Assembly: GCF_014224355.1 (NCBI RefSeq)
Contig: NZ_VNWP01000015.1
Location: 1 to 61,510, forward strand
Reading direction: 5' to 3'
DNA: 61,510 nt
Source of the DNA: Synechococcus sp. BSA11S
GTDB lineage: Bacteria; Cyanobacteriota; Cyanobacteriia; PCC-6307; Cyanobiaceae
Made by a program: the position numbers and the translations under genes. The notes beneath the pieces are model-generated. The model had not been told where the DNA came from. It saw nothing but the letters and a program-made list of their open reading frames with translations, and did no database searches. How positions within the stretch are numbered: position 1 is the stretch's first letter; the number at the start of each line of letters is the position of its first letter. Positions 40,293 through 49,286 of the stretch are shown piece by piece.

Positions 40293-41210
40293 ATGACTGT
40301 TGAACCCCTTCCAACTATCCTGCTGAAGGTCTTTGGCCCACCGCTAGGCACTGCACTCGCAGGGCTGGCAGCAGAGATCATTCGCAAGAGGCTGTCGATC
40401 GGGCGCGTTGAGGAAAACAGCAAACGGCTTCATGCCATAAGAGAATTGATAGAGGCAGAAACACTTGAACTATCGGCTGCCGAGAAGTCTGCCCTCCAAG
40501 ACGAGGCAGCACTCATCGCCAGGTCGCTGCTGATCTTGCGCAGAAGAGCTGCTTCTCTGAAGAGCACTGCCGATACCATTCAAGACTGGAGTCATCAGCC
40601 TGTCTTCCGCAGGATTTTCACACTCCCTCGACCCAGGAGCTCCAAGGGCTGGATCGCATCAGCGACATGCCTGGCCTTTCTCTACTGGACTGTATTCACG
40701 GCCTTTACAATCGCGACAGAGCTTGACGACATAGTCGGAGCAGATTTCTTGCTCTTTTTATTGTTAGTCTTTACGACAGCCATTATTCCGCTTGCACTCG
40801 CGCTCATGGCAAGGGATCGTGCCACACGCTCAGCCCAGGTCAGAACATCTGGATCCAGGCGGCAAGGTCGCCAGCTCCTGTTTCGAGCTTTCACGATTCC
40901 AAGGCCCAGAGGCCCGTCGGAATTCAGGGCTGCCATCATCTGGGCCCTATGCTCGCTTTGGCTGATCGCATGGGTGCCGATCATACTTTTCACTCTTTTT
41001 CAAGTCGGCACTACGACCTGGCTCGATCTTTCGATTGATCCAAGCCAGCAAGGATGGATCCTGGTTCCTGGCTTGATCATTCTGGCCATCTTGGCAATGG
41101 CCACAATCATGGCAAGAGACTGTGCGCTTGACGATGCGAAAACAGTAGTGAGAGAAGAAACCATTGCCGCAAGCGACACCAGGAGTCGGAGTCCTTCATC
41201 CAAGGCCTGA
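40293..41210 (+). CDS. Hypothetical membrane protein with internal duplication
   Basis: Family not recognised. The 305 residues contain a helical N-terminal region (about 25-100), then two similar units. Each starts with a (F/L)F(R)xFT(L/I)PRPR motif (about residues 107 and 197), continues into a pair of membrane helices, and ends in MARDxA (ALMARDRA; TIMARDCA). This suggests an internal duplication, giving four membrane helices. Codon use is somewhat less GC-rich than the core genes, so it may be acquired. No operon partner. Confidence 0.6.
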   Translation: MTVEPLPTILLKVFGPPLGTALAGLAAEIIRKRLSIGRVEENSKRLHAIRELIEAETLELSAAEKSALQDEAALIARSLLILRRRAASLKSTADTIQDWSHQPVFRRIFTLPRPRSSKGWIASATCLAFLYWTVFTAFTIATELDDIVGADFLLFLLLVFTTAIIPLALALMARDRATRSAQVRTSGSRRQGRQLLFRAFTIPRPRGPSEFRAAIIWALCSLWLIAWVPIILFTLFQVGTTTWLDLSIDPSQQGWILVPGLIILAILAMATIMARDCALDDAKTVVREETIAASDTRSRSPSSKA

Positions 41211-41328
41211 CTGGCAGGTCTGACCGCTATCTGCGACACGCCAGGGCTCAGTGGCAGTCGGAAAGGTTATTGACCTCTCAGCAGTGGTCAGGATGGGACG
41301 CCAGACAAAGGGCCTCTGATCACAGGCC

Positions 41329-42309
41329 TCAACAGGCCGCCCCACGACGCACCGCTCCAGGAGTCAGGCCGATGGTCTTCTTGAAGGCACGATTGAAGGC
41401 CGCCTCGGAGTTGTAGCCAAGCTTCTCGGCGAGATCAGCCACGGACCCCGAGTCCTGTTTCAACAGCTGAACGGCCACCTGCATGCGCCAGGTTCTCAGA
41501 TAATGCATTGGAGGCTCCCCCATCAGGTTGAGGAAGCGTGCGGCAAAGGCGGAGCGGGACATGCCTGTGGCCTGGGCAATCGTTGCCACGGACCAGGGTT
41601 GGAAGGGATCGTGATGGAGCAGGGTCAACGACCGACCGATCAGGGGATCTCGCATGGCGGCGAGCCAGGCTGTTCGCGGCAGATCCGACCTCTCCAGCCA
41701 GGACCTGATTGCCTGGATCACCAGGATGTCGGACACCCGGGTGATCACAGCGTCTCCCCCTGGCCGCATGGCTCGGACTTCATCCACCATGAGCGCGATC
41801 GTGGTGTGGATCCAGGGGTTGGTGGGATCGGCAGCCTCGATGGTCATCACGGGGGGTAGCTGGTCGATCAGCCTCTGCGCCAGGGGCTCCTCGAAGTGCA
41901 CGGCCCCGCAGACCATGGCGGTTTCCGCCCCTCCCCCCCCGTGATGCAGCACCTCGTAGCGCTCGCCGAGTTCCTGCCTCGGCAGATCGAACAGGGCCGC
42001 AACGGGAGCATCCGCTGCGCTGCGGAGCCGATGGCCCCGACCATGGGGAACCATCGCCACATCTCCCGCCCGCAAGGCCATGGGCTCGGCGCCCTCGACC
42101 TCCAGCCGGCAGGAGCCTGAGGCGAGGATGTGAAACATCAGCGTCCCCGGCATCGGGGGGAGGTCCAGGCCCCAGGGCTCGCTGAACCTGGAGAGGCAGT
42201 AAAAGGTGCCGCGCATCCGCAGCCCATGCAGGGCCTCACCCAGGGGATCCACAGGACGGAAGGCCCGGACAAGGGAGCGAGGGCTTGCCAGGGGAGTGCT
42301 GGCCATCAC
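41329..42309 (-). CDS. AraC-family regulator with cupin sensor domain
   Basis: The 326-residue protein has an N-terminal cupin-type AraC binding domain (MFHILASGSCRLEVEG; LRAGDVAMVPHGRGHRL) and a C-terminal double helix-turn-helix (SVATIAQATGMSRSAFAARFLNLMGEPPMHYLRTWRM; VADLAEKLGYNSEAAFNRAFKKTIGLTPGAVRR). This subclass often lies divergent from short-chain or NmrA-type oxidoreductases that it controls. Here the divergent neighbour is a broken NmrA-like gene, so the original target is probably lost. Confidence 0.9.
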   Translation of the reverse strand: MMASTPLASPRSLVRAFRPVDPLGEALHGLRMRGTFYCLSRFSEPWGLDLPPMPGTLMFHILASGSCRLEVEGAEPMALRAGDVAMVPHGRGHRLRSAADAPVAALFDLPRQELGERYEVLHHGGGGAETAMVCGAVHFEEPLAQRLIDQLPPVMTIEAADPTNPWIHTTIALMVDEVRAMRPGGDAVITRVSDILVIQAIRSWLERSDLPRTAWLAAMRDPLIGRSLTLLHHDPFQPWSVATIAQATGMSRSAFAARFLNLMGEPPMHYLRTWRMQVAVQLLKQDSGSVADLAEKLGYNSEAAFNRAFKKTIGLTPGAVRRGAAC

Positions 42310-42442
42310 CAGGGCGCAGGAAGGAAACTCAGAGTAACGCTGAAATATTTGGACGAAAGAGCAAGAAATACGGACTTGATGGCATTGAAGCTCTGTTCAG
42401 ATCGCCATACGTTGGACGAGCAGGCCATCGCTTCGCCCCACC

Positions 42443-42650
42443 ATGTCCCACTCCAATCCTTCCCTCGATCAGCCGATTCTCGTACTGGGCGGCACCGGGA
42501 AGACCGGCCGCCGCATCGTTGAACGCCTCCAGGCGCGCGGGTAGCCGGTGCGCCTCGGTTCGCGGGCTGCCTCGCCCCGTTTTGACTGGGAGGACCGCGG
42601 CACCTGGGCGCCCGCCCTGGCAGGAATCCAGGCGGCGTACCGGGACCTAT
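42443..42650 (+). pseudogene. NmrA-like NAD(P)-binding oxidoreductase, N-terminal remnant
   Basis: The frame encodes ILVLGGTGKTGRRIVERLQARG, the Rossmann nucleotide-binding start of NmrA-type proteins. An in-frame TAG follows directly, then PVRLGSRAASPRFDWEDRGTW and GIQAAY continue the family sequence before similarity ends. The rest, about 200 residues, is missing. It is divergent from the AraC regulator. Confidence 0.8.
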
Positions 42651-42690
42651 CAGGGAAGTTGTCCGCTCGGGGTGACTATCGACTATCGAC

Positions 42691-42855
42691 TTCCAGATTT
42701 ATGCCCCAACATCCCTGTTCGAGGAGAAGTTTCTGGATCATCTCAACGCAGAATTGATCCAGGTTCTGCAGAACAGCGGTATTCCCCAGGTCACCACCAC
42801 GGTTCGCCATGGTCCCACCGAGATCAAAACCTACCGCAGCAGTCTCTCTCCCTGA
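42691..42855 (+). pseudogene. C-terminal fragment of an unknown protein
   Basis: A 54-codon stretch reading FQIYAPTSLFEEKFLDHLN through QVLQNSGIPQVTTTVRHGPTE and ending YRSSLSP has strong protein character but no start codon or ribosome site. It is preceded by a stop, so it looks like the tail of a deleted gene. I cannot assign the family. The remaining bases to 43,144 hold nothing I can support. Confidence 0.45.
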
Positions 42856-43144
42856 GAGCAACTCTGAAAAACCCAGCCAAGCCGCGGGGCAATGGGCCTC
42901 TGCTCGCTGGCCAGGATTGGCGGGATGGGCGGATGAGCGTGCGTCGTGAAGATGCCGTAGCCCGTGCCCTGGAAGCTCACCGACTTGGCATAGGCACCGC
43001 GAAGGCAACGGAACCAGCGGGACCAGGGAGGAGGTCAGCAGCAGGGGGAGACAGGAGCGCATCGCGGGGCGTTCCGGGAGGAGATGGTCGTCATGCATGC
43101 TGCCCGAGCCCTGCAGAGGAGAGGGCGCCGCAGCCCCCCTGAGA

Positions 43145-43480
43145 TCAAAGGCGCACCCGGGTCACCTCCGCCTGAATGGGCCTGCGCTGGGTGCTGATGT
43201 CGATCGGGCTGCGGGTGAAGATCTCCACCCGGATGCCCAGCCGTGCCACCACCACCACGGCCCAGGCCAGCAGAGCGGCGATAACGACCGCCGCCACCGG
43301 CCAGAGCAGGGGCCGAAGGGGCAGGCAGGTGCTGACAGGCACGAAACCGGCCGCCGCCAGCAGATGGTTGAGCAGCAGGCCCATGACGGCACCCCCAACC
43401 AAAAGGGCCAGCGATCGGGGTTGGAGGAGAGCAGGCATCAGACCACGGGCCCAGGGGGCTTCGGGGGACAGAGGCCTCAA
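43145..43480 (-). CDS. Small two-helix membrane protein
   Basis: The 111-residue frame has two hydrophobic segments (about 24-46 and 58-82) and a short polar tail (GIRVEIFTRSPIDISTQRRPIQAEVTRVRL). The likely start is the Met at residue 15 (MPALLQPRS). I do not recognise it with confidence. It lies 36 bases downstream of the D-lactate-dehydrogenase-type gene on the same strand and could be its operon partner. Confidence 0.5.
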   Translation of the reverse strand: MRPLSPEAPWARGLMPALLQPRSLALLVGGAVMGLLLNHLLAAAGFVPVSTCLPLRPLLWPVAAVVIAALLAWAVVVVARLGIRVEIFTRSPIDISTQRRPIQAEVTRVRL

Positions 43481-43516
43481 CCTATGGGCTCGGCAGCTCC
43501 TCGAGGATGGCGATTC

Positions 43517-44527
43517 CTAGGTGAGCAGGGAGCCCTCCGCGAATGGGTCTCCCAGCACGAGCGACCGCAGGTTCGCCCCGGTGATGCGAGCAATGTCGCT
43601 GAGGGCTTCATGGGTGAGAAACGCCTGGTGGGCCGTGATCAGCACATTCGGAAAGGTGAGCATCCGCGCCAACAGATCATCCTGCAAGACTGTCCCGGAA
43701 AGATCTTCAAAAAACACACCTTCTTCCTCCTCGTAGACATCCAGAGCCACCCCACCCAGGCGTCCGGTTTTCAAGGCTTCGAGCAGGGCCACGGTGTCGA
43801 TCAGACCACCCCGGCTCACATTCACAAGGATCACACCGGGCTTCATGCAGTCGATGGTTTCTCGGCGGATGATGTGATGGGTTTCGGGCGTCAGCGGAAC
43901 ATGGAGGGAGATCACATCGCTGAGACTGGACAGGGTGATCGGATCCACATAGGTGATGCCCTCCCGTGAGGCCCAGGCCGCATCGGGATAGGGGTCGTAG
44001 GCCACAACCACCATGCCGAAGCCCCGCAGGATCCTGGCCAGGATGCGCCCGATCTTTCCCGTTCCCACAATGCCGGCCGTCCTGCCATTGAGATCAAAGC
44101 CCACCAGGCCCTGCAGGGAGAAATTGTGGTCCCGCACCCGGTTGAACGACCGGTGCACCTGGCGATTCAGGGTCAGCAGCAACGCCACGGCATGCTCGGC
44201 CACAGCATTGGGTGAGTAGAGGGGCACACGGGTCACGGCAATGCCGAGATCACGGGCCGCCTCGAGGTCCACGTTGTTGAACCCCGTGCATCGCAGGGCC
44301 ACCAGCTCGATGCCCTGGCTGGCCAAGGATGCAAGGCAGTCCTTGTCAATCACGTCATTGACAAACACACAGACAGCACGCGCCCCATCGGCGGTACCCG
44401 CCGTATCGACACTCAGACGAAAATTCAGAAATCGCAGGTCCACGCCGGGGCCCGCCGCCGCCGGCAGATGCAGCAGGTCGTAGGGCTTTGTGTCATAGAC
44501 AGCCACAGAGCAAGGCGTCCTCTGCAT
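43517..44527 (-). CDS. D-lactate dehydrogenase-type 2-hydroxyacid dehydrogenase
   Basis: The 336-residue enzyme has the D-isomer-specific 2-hydroxyacid dehydrogenase fold: substrate-binding Arg in LRCTGFNNVD, the NAD-binding GxGxxG in GIVGTGKIGRILARIL, NVSRGGLIDT, the catalytic Glu in DVYEEEEGVFFEDLSG and the catalytic His in ITAHQAFLT. The EEEEG...FFED pattern and ITAHQAFLT are characteristic of fermentative D-lactate dehydrogenases (LdhA/Ddh). It would reduce pyruvate to D-lactate with NADH when respiration is limited. Transcribed alone or with the small membrane protein downstream. Confidence 0.88.
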   Translation of the reverse strand: MQRTPCSVAVYDTKPYDLLHLPAAAGPGVDLRFLNFRLSVDTAGTADGARAVCVFVNDVIDKDCLASLASQGIELVALRCTGFNNVDLEAARDLGIAVTRVPLYSPNAVAEHAVALLLTLNRQVHRSFNRVRDHNFSLQGLVGFDLNGRTAGIVGTGKIGRILARILRGFGMVVVAYDPYPDAAWASREGITYVDPITLSSLSDVISLHVPLTPETHHIIRRETIDCMKPGVILVNVSRGGLIDTVALLEALKTGRLGGVALDVYEEEEGVFFEDLSGTVLQDDLLARMLTFPNVLITAHQAFLTHEALSDIARITGANLRSLVLGDPFAEGSLLT

Positions 44528-44614
44528 GAAGGTTGCGGACTGCAGCTTGAACCTGACGGCAGCACCCTAGCTGTGGAGTCGTGAACCGCACGCTGCTTGC
44601 GAGGGCAGGTCGGC

Positions 44615-44947
44615 TCAGAACTGGGTGGAACGCCCCGGCTTGGACGTCACCTGGCGGGTGCCGCCGGAAAGATCGGGAAGCCCGTCGCTGTTGAGGTCCT
44701 CCACTTCGGCACCGACCACACGCCCCTCGAGCGTCTCCTGGATGGACGGGAAGGCCTTGTCGCCACGGCGGGCCTTGACATTGAGTTGCTGGATCGATCC
44801 TTCACCGCTGGCCGTCACAGCGATGCTGACACCCTGCAGGCTGAGGTTGCTGCGAAACAGAGCCGATCCGATGGCCCACGGCCCGAGGCTCCCGATCCGG
44901 TTGTGGTGCAATCGCATGGCGAGTATTCGCGTTGCCTTGACCATCAT
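44615..44947 (-). pseudogene. Remnant of an exported PliI-like protein
   Basis: The frame contains LSLQGVSIAVTASGEGSIQQLNVKAR and SIQETLEGRVVGAEVEDLNSDGLPDL, a pattern I associate with periplasmic proteins related to the PliI lysozyme-inhibitor family, where the Asp-rich DLNSDG loop precedes a final strand. Here the normal N-terminal secretion signal is not evident and the C-terminus (SGGTRQVTSKPGRSTQF) does not continue the fold, so a frameshift or truncation is likely. Assignment is tentative. Confidence 0.4.
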
Positions 44948-45111
44948 CGTCAGCGGCGGATTCCCGCACCGACGCCCTTGCGCACTCCTTGGCGTCACAG
45001 CGCCTTGACGAAAAGGAAGGAGTCTAAAAAAACTACTCGAAGAGGACCCGCCGAGCATTCTGGCGATTGCGATCCCCTCTCTCTGGGCTCAGCCTGTTGG
45101 GTTGTATTCAA

Positions 45112-45196
45112 CGGAGAGGGTGGGATTCGAACCCACGGAAGGTTGCCCTTCAAACGATTTCGAGTCGTTCGCTTTCGACCACTCAGCCACCTCTCC
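45112..45196 (-). tRNA. tRNA-Ser(CGA)
   Basis: On the reverse strand the acceptor GGAGAGG pairs with CCTCTCC, the anticodon stem ACGAC pairs with GTCGT (with loop CTCGAAA, anticodon CGA), a long variable arm follows, and the T-arm is GTGGG-TTCGAAT-CCCAC. Discriminator G. It is 85 bases long, a class II tRNA, with CCA not encoded. Confidence 0.97.
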
Positions 45197-45271
45197 AGGG
45201 CCAACCTCCCGTGCCCGCAGACACCGGTGGATCAACCGGGCTCACTCTACGGATTCACCTGCACGGAACCA

Positions 45272-47341
45272 TCAGCCGGCGGCTCCCTGCAGCGATCCAC
45301 TCGCCCCGCTGGCGCTCCAGCCCCGGGGCAGCTCAGGGGCTGAGCCACTCAGCCACACGCGGCGGGGGGCGGCGGCACTCAGCACCTGCTGCTGGCGCCG
45401 GTTGGGGCGAAAGCCCAGCCAGACCCCCGCCAGCGGCTCAGGCCCGGGCTGGTGGCGATGGCCCCAGCTCTCGAGCGACTGGGCGTCGGGCAGCAGCCAC
45501 CAGCGGTGGCGACCGATGCCGAGGGCCAGGGCCTGGCTCTCACCACTGAGTGGGGCGAGGCTGAGGCCAGGGCTCTCCAGGCGCTGGCCTGGCTGCAGGG
45601 TGCTGACGCCATCACGGCTTGAGACCAGCAGCGAGGTCTGGGCGCTCCAGCAGGCCGGATCCTCGGGGGCCACCGGATCGAGCAGGGTGATCCAGTCGTA
45701 GCGGGCCAGGCCAAGGCCGCTGGCCAGCCGACGGGCATCGGCGCAGCTGGGGCCATCGGCACGACCACTGACCAGGGCACCGCGGCCCCGGTGGCGTGCC
45801 ACCAGCAGATCACCGCCCCAGCGGTGCACCAGCAGCAGGGCATCGCCTCCGAGCAGGGCCAGGTGCAGGGTCAGCATCAGCGCCAGCCCCGCAGCCCCCA
45901 GCCGCCGCGGCCAGGCTCCGGTACCCGGCAGCAACCAGGGCAGCAGCGAGAGACCGAACAGCAGCACCAGCACCGGCAGGGGGCGACCCAGCTGCCACTG
46001 GGCCATCGGCAGGGCCGCGAAACCACGGGTGATCGCCAGCAGCAGGCCGCTCAATGGCAGCAGCGGCCAGGCCAGGAGCGGCACCAGAGGAGGCAGAAGC
46101 ACTGCCGCGAGGGCCGTCGCCATGGCGCCGAGGGTGAGCGGGGTGAGCAGGGGCGCCACCACCAGATTGGCCGGCACCGCGTAGAGGGGCACGATGCCGA
46201 AGTGCTGCAGCTGCAGCGGCAGGGTCCAGAGCGAGGCGGCCACGGGCACCGCCAGTCCCGCCGCCGCCCAGGCCGGCAGCCCTCGAGCCAGGGCCGCCTC
46301 CAGGGGACGGGCGGTGAGGATCAGCCCGGCGGTGGCCGCCACCGACAGCTGAAAGCCCACATCCAGCAGCCACCAGGGCTGCACCAGCAGCATCAACAGC
46401 ACGCTGAGCAGCAGCACCCCCAGGGGCCGGCTGCGGCTGCCGCTCTCCAGCACCGCGAAGGCCACTCCACCCATCAGCACCGCCCGCACCACCGAAGGCT
46501 GGGGGCCAGCCAGCAGCAGGAACAGCAGCAACGCCCCCACGGCCAGGGAGCAGCGAGGGAGCCGCGGCAGCCTCCGGCCCAGGGCCATCACCGCCCCGAG
46601 CAACACCGAGAGATGGAAGCCGGAGGCGGCCAGGGCATGGGAGAGCCCGGCGGCGCGGAAGCTGTCGCCCACCTCCGCCGGCAGGGGCACCACGGCACTG
46701 CCGAGCACGAGGGCCGCCAGAATTCCGCCCCTGCGCTCTCCGCCCTGCTTGATCAGGGTGGCGGCCATCCGGCGCCGCAGGTCGGCGATGGGGGTGGCCG
46801 GACGCGCCAGCACCTTCAGATCGGTGCTGGCGGCCAGGCGCAACTGGCTCCAGATGCCACGGCGGGCCAGACGCTCTGCCGGGCCGCTCAGCAACGGATG
46901 AGGCCCCGAGACCGGACGCCGCAGGGTTCCCCGTGCCTCCACCAGCCAGCCCTGGCGCAACGGCGGGCACGGCTTCAGCAGCAACTCGGTGCGGCCGCCT
47001 GCCAGGCGCAGGGGCACCGAGCATCCGCCGGAGTCGCCGCGCAGGCGGGGATCGCTCTCGAGCCGCCCGCGCAGCACCAGCTCCCGGCCGCTGCCGCCCT
47101 GGAGCAACCGCACCGGATCCTGGGGGCCGGGGTGCGGCTGGCGCCAGAGCGACCAGAGCAGCAGCGACGGGGCGACCAGCAGCAGGGCCAGCGCCGGCAG
47201 GGTCCTGGCTTCCAGGCGCTTCGCACGCCACCAGCCGGCGGCGCTGAGCAGAAGCAGGAGTCCGAGCCGGGCGCCGAGCGCCATGGGCACGGTGCCCAGC
47301 GCCAGCCCCGCCAGGGCCAGCGACACCACCAGAACAGGCAT
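45272..47341 (-). CDS. comEC: ComEC/Rec2-family DNA-uptake channel
   Basis: A 689-residue polytopic membrane protein. N-terminal helices (about 1-65) precede an OB-like domain (about 75-175, LRGRLESDPRLRG) and the competence domain with RRGGILAALVLGSAVVPLPAEVGDSFRAAGLSHALAASGFHLSVLLGAVM, then about eight more helices. The C-terminal about 190 residues occupy the place of the metallo-beta-lactamase nuclease domain, but no HxHxDH metal motif can be found, so nuclease activity is doubtful. ComEC passes single-stranded DNA across the plasma membrane in transformation. It is the last gene of the hisF-menG-glyQ run. Confidence 0.9.
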   Translation of the reverse strand: MPVLVVSLALAGLALGTVPMALGARLGLLLLLSAAGWWRAKRLEARTLPALALLLVAPSLLLWSLWRQPHPGPQDPVRLLQGGSGRELVLRGRLESDPRLRGDSGGCSVPLRLAGGRTELLLKPCPPLRQGWLVEARGTLRRPVSGPHPLLSGPAERLARRGIWSQLRLAASTDLKVLARPATPIADLRRRMAATLIKQGGERRGGILAALVLGSAVVPLPAEVGDSFRAAGLSHALAASGFHLSVLLGAVMALGRRLPRLPRCSLAVGALLLFLLLAGPQPSVVRAVLMGGVAFAVLESGSRSRPLGVLLLSVLLMLLVQPWWLLDVGFQLSVAATAGLILTARPLEAALARGLPAWAAAGLAVPVAASLWTLPLQLQHFGIVPLYAVPANLVVAPLLTPLTLGAMATALAAVLLPPLVPLLAWPLLPLSGLLLAITRGFAALPMAQWQLGRPLPVLVLLFGLSLLPWLLPGTGAWPRRLGAAGLALMLTLHLALLGGDALLLVHRWGGDLLVARHRGRGALVSGRADGPSCADARRLASGLGLARYDWITLLDPVAPEDPACWSAQTSLLVSSRDGVSTLQPGQRLESPGLSLAPLSGESQALALGIGRHRWWLLPDAQSLESWGHRHQPGPEPLAGVWLGFRPNRRQQQVLSAAAPRRVWLSGSAPELPRGWSASGASGSLQGAAG

Positions 47342-47391
47342 GGAAAGAACGCCACCACCAGCAGGGTTCCCCGCCCGACGGCCGCTGGTCG

Positions 47392-47571
47392 TCAGCCGGG
47401 GAGGTTGAGCATCAGCTCACAGAGCTGGGGACTGGGCAACTCCTGACCAAGCAGCGGAACCACAAGGGCCGCCAGCGGCCGCAGCCGGCAGGGCCAGATC
47501 GAGCGCTCCGTGATCCTGCCGGCCTGGAAACTGCCGGCCATCAGCACCACCGCCAGCAGGGTGCGTTTCAC
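47392..47571 (-). CDS. Small hypothetical protein between glyQ and comEC
   Basis: A 59-codon frame starts with GTG inside the glyQ stop (GTGA overlap) and reads [20 protein letters not shown] with a hydrophobic N-terminus, then [38 protein letters not shown]. The overlap and its tidy fit between two co-directional genes support it as a real gene. No known family; two cysteines and a likely export or membrane segment are visible. Confidence 0.55.
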   Translation of the reverse strand: MKRTLLAVVLMAGSFQAGRITERSIWPCRLRPLAALVVPLLGQELPSPQLCELMLNLPG

Positions 47572-48473
47572 CCGAGGGGCTCGGCCACCAGGGCCTCACG
47601 GGCCGCCTCACCCAGCAGGGGAAAGCCGAGGGCCTGCCGTTCCTGCAGCCAGGCCTCGGCCACCTGGCGCGCCAGGGAGCGGATGCGGCCGATGGTGGCC
47701 GTGCGCTCGGTCACCGAGATCACGCCTCGGGCCTCCAGCAGGTTGAAGGTGTGGCTGCACTTGAGCACGTAATCCAGGGCAGGAGCCGGCAGGCCCGCCG
47801 CCACCAGATCGGTGGCTTCCGCCTCGTACAGGGCGAACAGCTGCTGCAGACGGTCGGGATTGGAGGCCTCGAAGTTGTAGGTGCACTGGCCCTTCTCCGA
47901 GGCCAGCCAGAGGTCGCCGTAGCTGCGCTGGTCGTTCCAGCTCAGCTCCCAGATGCTCTCCACGTCCTGGAGATACATGGCAAGGCGCTCGAGGCCGTAG
48001 GTGATCTCGATCGACACGGGCCGGCAGTCGAGCCCACCGCACTGCTGAAAGTAGGTGAACTGGGTCACCTCCATGCCATCGAGCCACACCTCCCAGCCCA
48101 CCCCCCAGGCGCCGAGGGTGGGCGACTCCCAGTTGTCCTCCACGAAGCGGATGTCGTGGTCGCGCTGGCGGATGCCGAGGGCTTCGAGCGAGGCCAGGTA
48201 GGTCTCCTGAATGCCATCGGGGGAGGGCTTGATCAGCACCTGGTACTGGAAGTAGTGCTGGGCGCGGTTGGGGTTGTCGCCGTAGCGGCCGTCGGTGGGA
48301 CGGCGGCAGGGCTCGGGGTAGGCCACGGCCCAGGGCTCGGGGCCGATCGCCCGCAGCACCGTGTGCGGACTCATCGTCCCTGCGCCCTTCTCGGTGTCGT
48401 AGGGCTGCAGCAGCAGGCAGCCCTGGTCAGCCCAGAAGCGGTTCAAGGTGGCGATGATGTCCTGGAAATGCAT
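47568..48473 (-). CDS. glyQ: Glycyl-tRNA synthetase alpha subunit
   Basis: GlyQ is the catalytic alpha chain of the alpha2-beta2 glycyl-tRNA synthetase. The 301-residue length is normal. It begins [26 protein letters not shown] and carries the class II motifs [50 protein letters not shown], and [31 protein letters not shown]. The beta subunit is not in the window. The start is the Met of MHFQD; an upstream ATG adds 11 unconserved residues. Confidence 0.97.
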   Translation of the reverse strand: MHFQDIIATLNRFWADQGCLLLQPYDTEKGAGTMSPHTVLRAIGPEPWAVAYPEPCRRPTDGRYGDNPNRAQHYFQYQVLIKPSPDGIQETYLASLEALGIRQRDHDIRFVEDNWESPTLGAWGVGWEVWLDGMEVTQFTYFQQCGGLDCRPVSIEITYGLERLAMYLQDVESIWELSWNDQRSYGDLWLASEKGQCTYNFEASNPDRLQQLFALYEAEATDLVAAGLPAPALDYVLKCSHTFNLLEARGVISVTERTATIGRIRSLARQVAEAWLQERQALGFPLLGEAAREALVAEPLG

Positions 48474-48548
48474 GGGGGAGGAGGGGTCGCCACCGTCGGC
48501 GGGCATTCTCCCGTGCGGCTGCCCCCGGGTGAGGGCGCCGCCGTGGCC

Positions 48549-49271
48549 TCAGGCCACCAGCTCCAGCAGGCCCATCTGGCCGGCCGCCAGGGAGCGATGG
48601 CGCGCCGCGGTGAAACCCGCCCGGCGCGCCATCCGTTCCTGCTCCACGCCAGTGGGGAAGCGCTCCAGGCTGGCCTCGAGGTAGGCGTACTGCTCAGGCA
48701 GATCGAACAGGCGGGCCGTGGGCACCACCAGCCGGCGCAGGTAGAGGCGCTGGAAGGCCGCCGCCGCCACCCCGGCAGGGCCACTGGGATCGGGGCGGTT
48801 GAAGTCGAGCACCGCCGCGCGGCCGCCGGGGCGCAGCAGCCGGCGCAGTTCCCTCAGCCCCTCAGCCGGATCGGCCAGGTTGCGCAGCCCGTAGGCCATC
48901 ACCGCCCCATCGAACGACTCAGGCGGCAGGCCGGTGGCCAGGGCATCCCCCTGGCGCCACTGCAGCGGCAGCCAGGGCTGGCGGGCGGCGCGGTCAGCCG
49001 CCACCTGCAGCGGAGCGCTGGCGGCATCGAGGCCGACCACCAGGCCGCCAGGTCGCACCTTCGCGGCCAGCACCAGGGCCAGATCGCCGGTGCCACAGCA
49101 GAGATCAATCAGACGCTGGCCGGGTCTGGGCCGCAACCAGAGGGCCGCCCGGCGCTTCCAGAGCCGATGCAGTCCGAGGGAAAGCCAGTCGTTGAGCTGA
49201 TCGTAGCGGGGGGCGATGGCCTCGAACAGCTCGCGCACCGCCTGGGGATCACCGGGCTTCAATGGCGGCAA
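48549..49271 (-). CDS. menG: Demethylphylloquinone/demethylmenaquinone methyltransferase
   Basis: The UbiE/MenG-family methyltransferase performs the last methylation of phylloquinone (the photosystem I quinone) in cyanobacteria. The 240 residues include FEAIAPRYDQLNDWLSLGLHRLWKRR, the SAM-binding motif IDLCCGTGDLALVLA, DGAVMAYGLRNLADPAEGLRE (a family hallmark) and GGRAAVLDFNRP. The apparent start is TTG. It lies between an unknown membrane protein and glyQ, all co-directional. Confidence 0.93.
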   Translation of the reverse strand: MPPLKPGDPQAVRELFEAIAPRYDQLNDWLSLGLHRLWKRRAALWLRPRPGQRLIDLCCGTGDLALVLAAKVRPGGLVVGLDAASAPLQVAADRAARQPWLPLQWRQGDALATGLPPESFDGAVMAYGLRNLADPAEGLRELRRLLRPGGRAAVLDFNRPDPSGPAGVAAAAFQRLYLRRLVVPTARLFDLPEQYAYLEASLERFPTGVEQERMARRAGFTAARHRSLAAGQMGLLELVA

Positions 49272-49286
49272 GGGAGCGGGGGACGC

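Noticed and set aside
42676-43098. 140-codon reverse-strand frame with a hydrophobic N-terminus
   Set aside because: It overlaps the better-supported plus-strand fragment at 42691-42855 and has no recognisable domain.
45791-47446. Plus-strand open frame of 551 codons
   Set aside because: Antisense to comEC; extremely Gln/Arg/His-rich with no domain.
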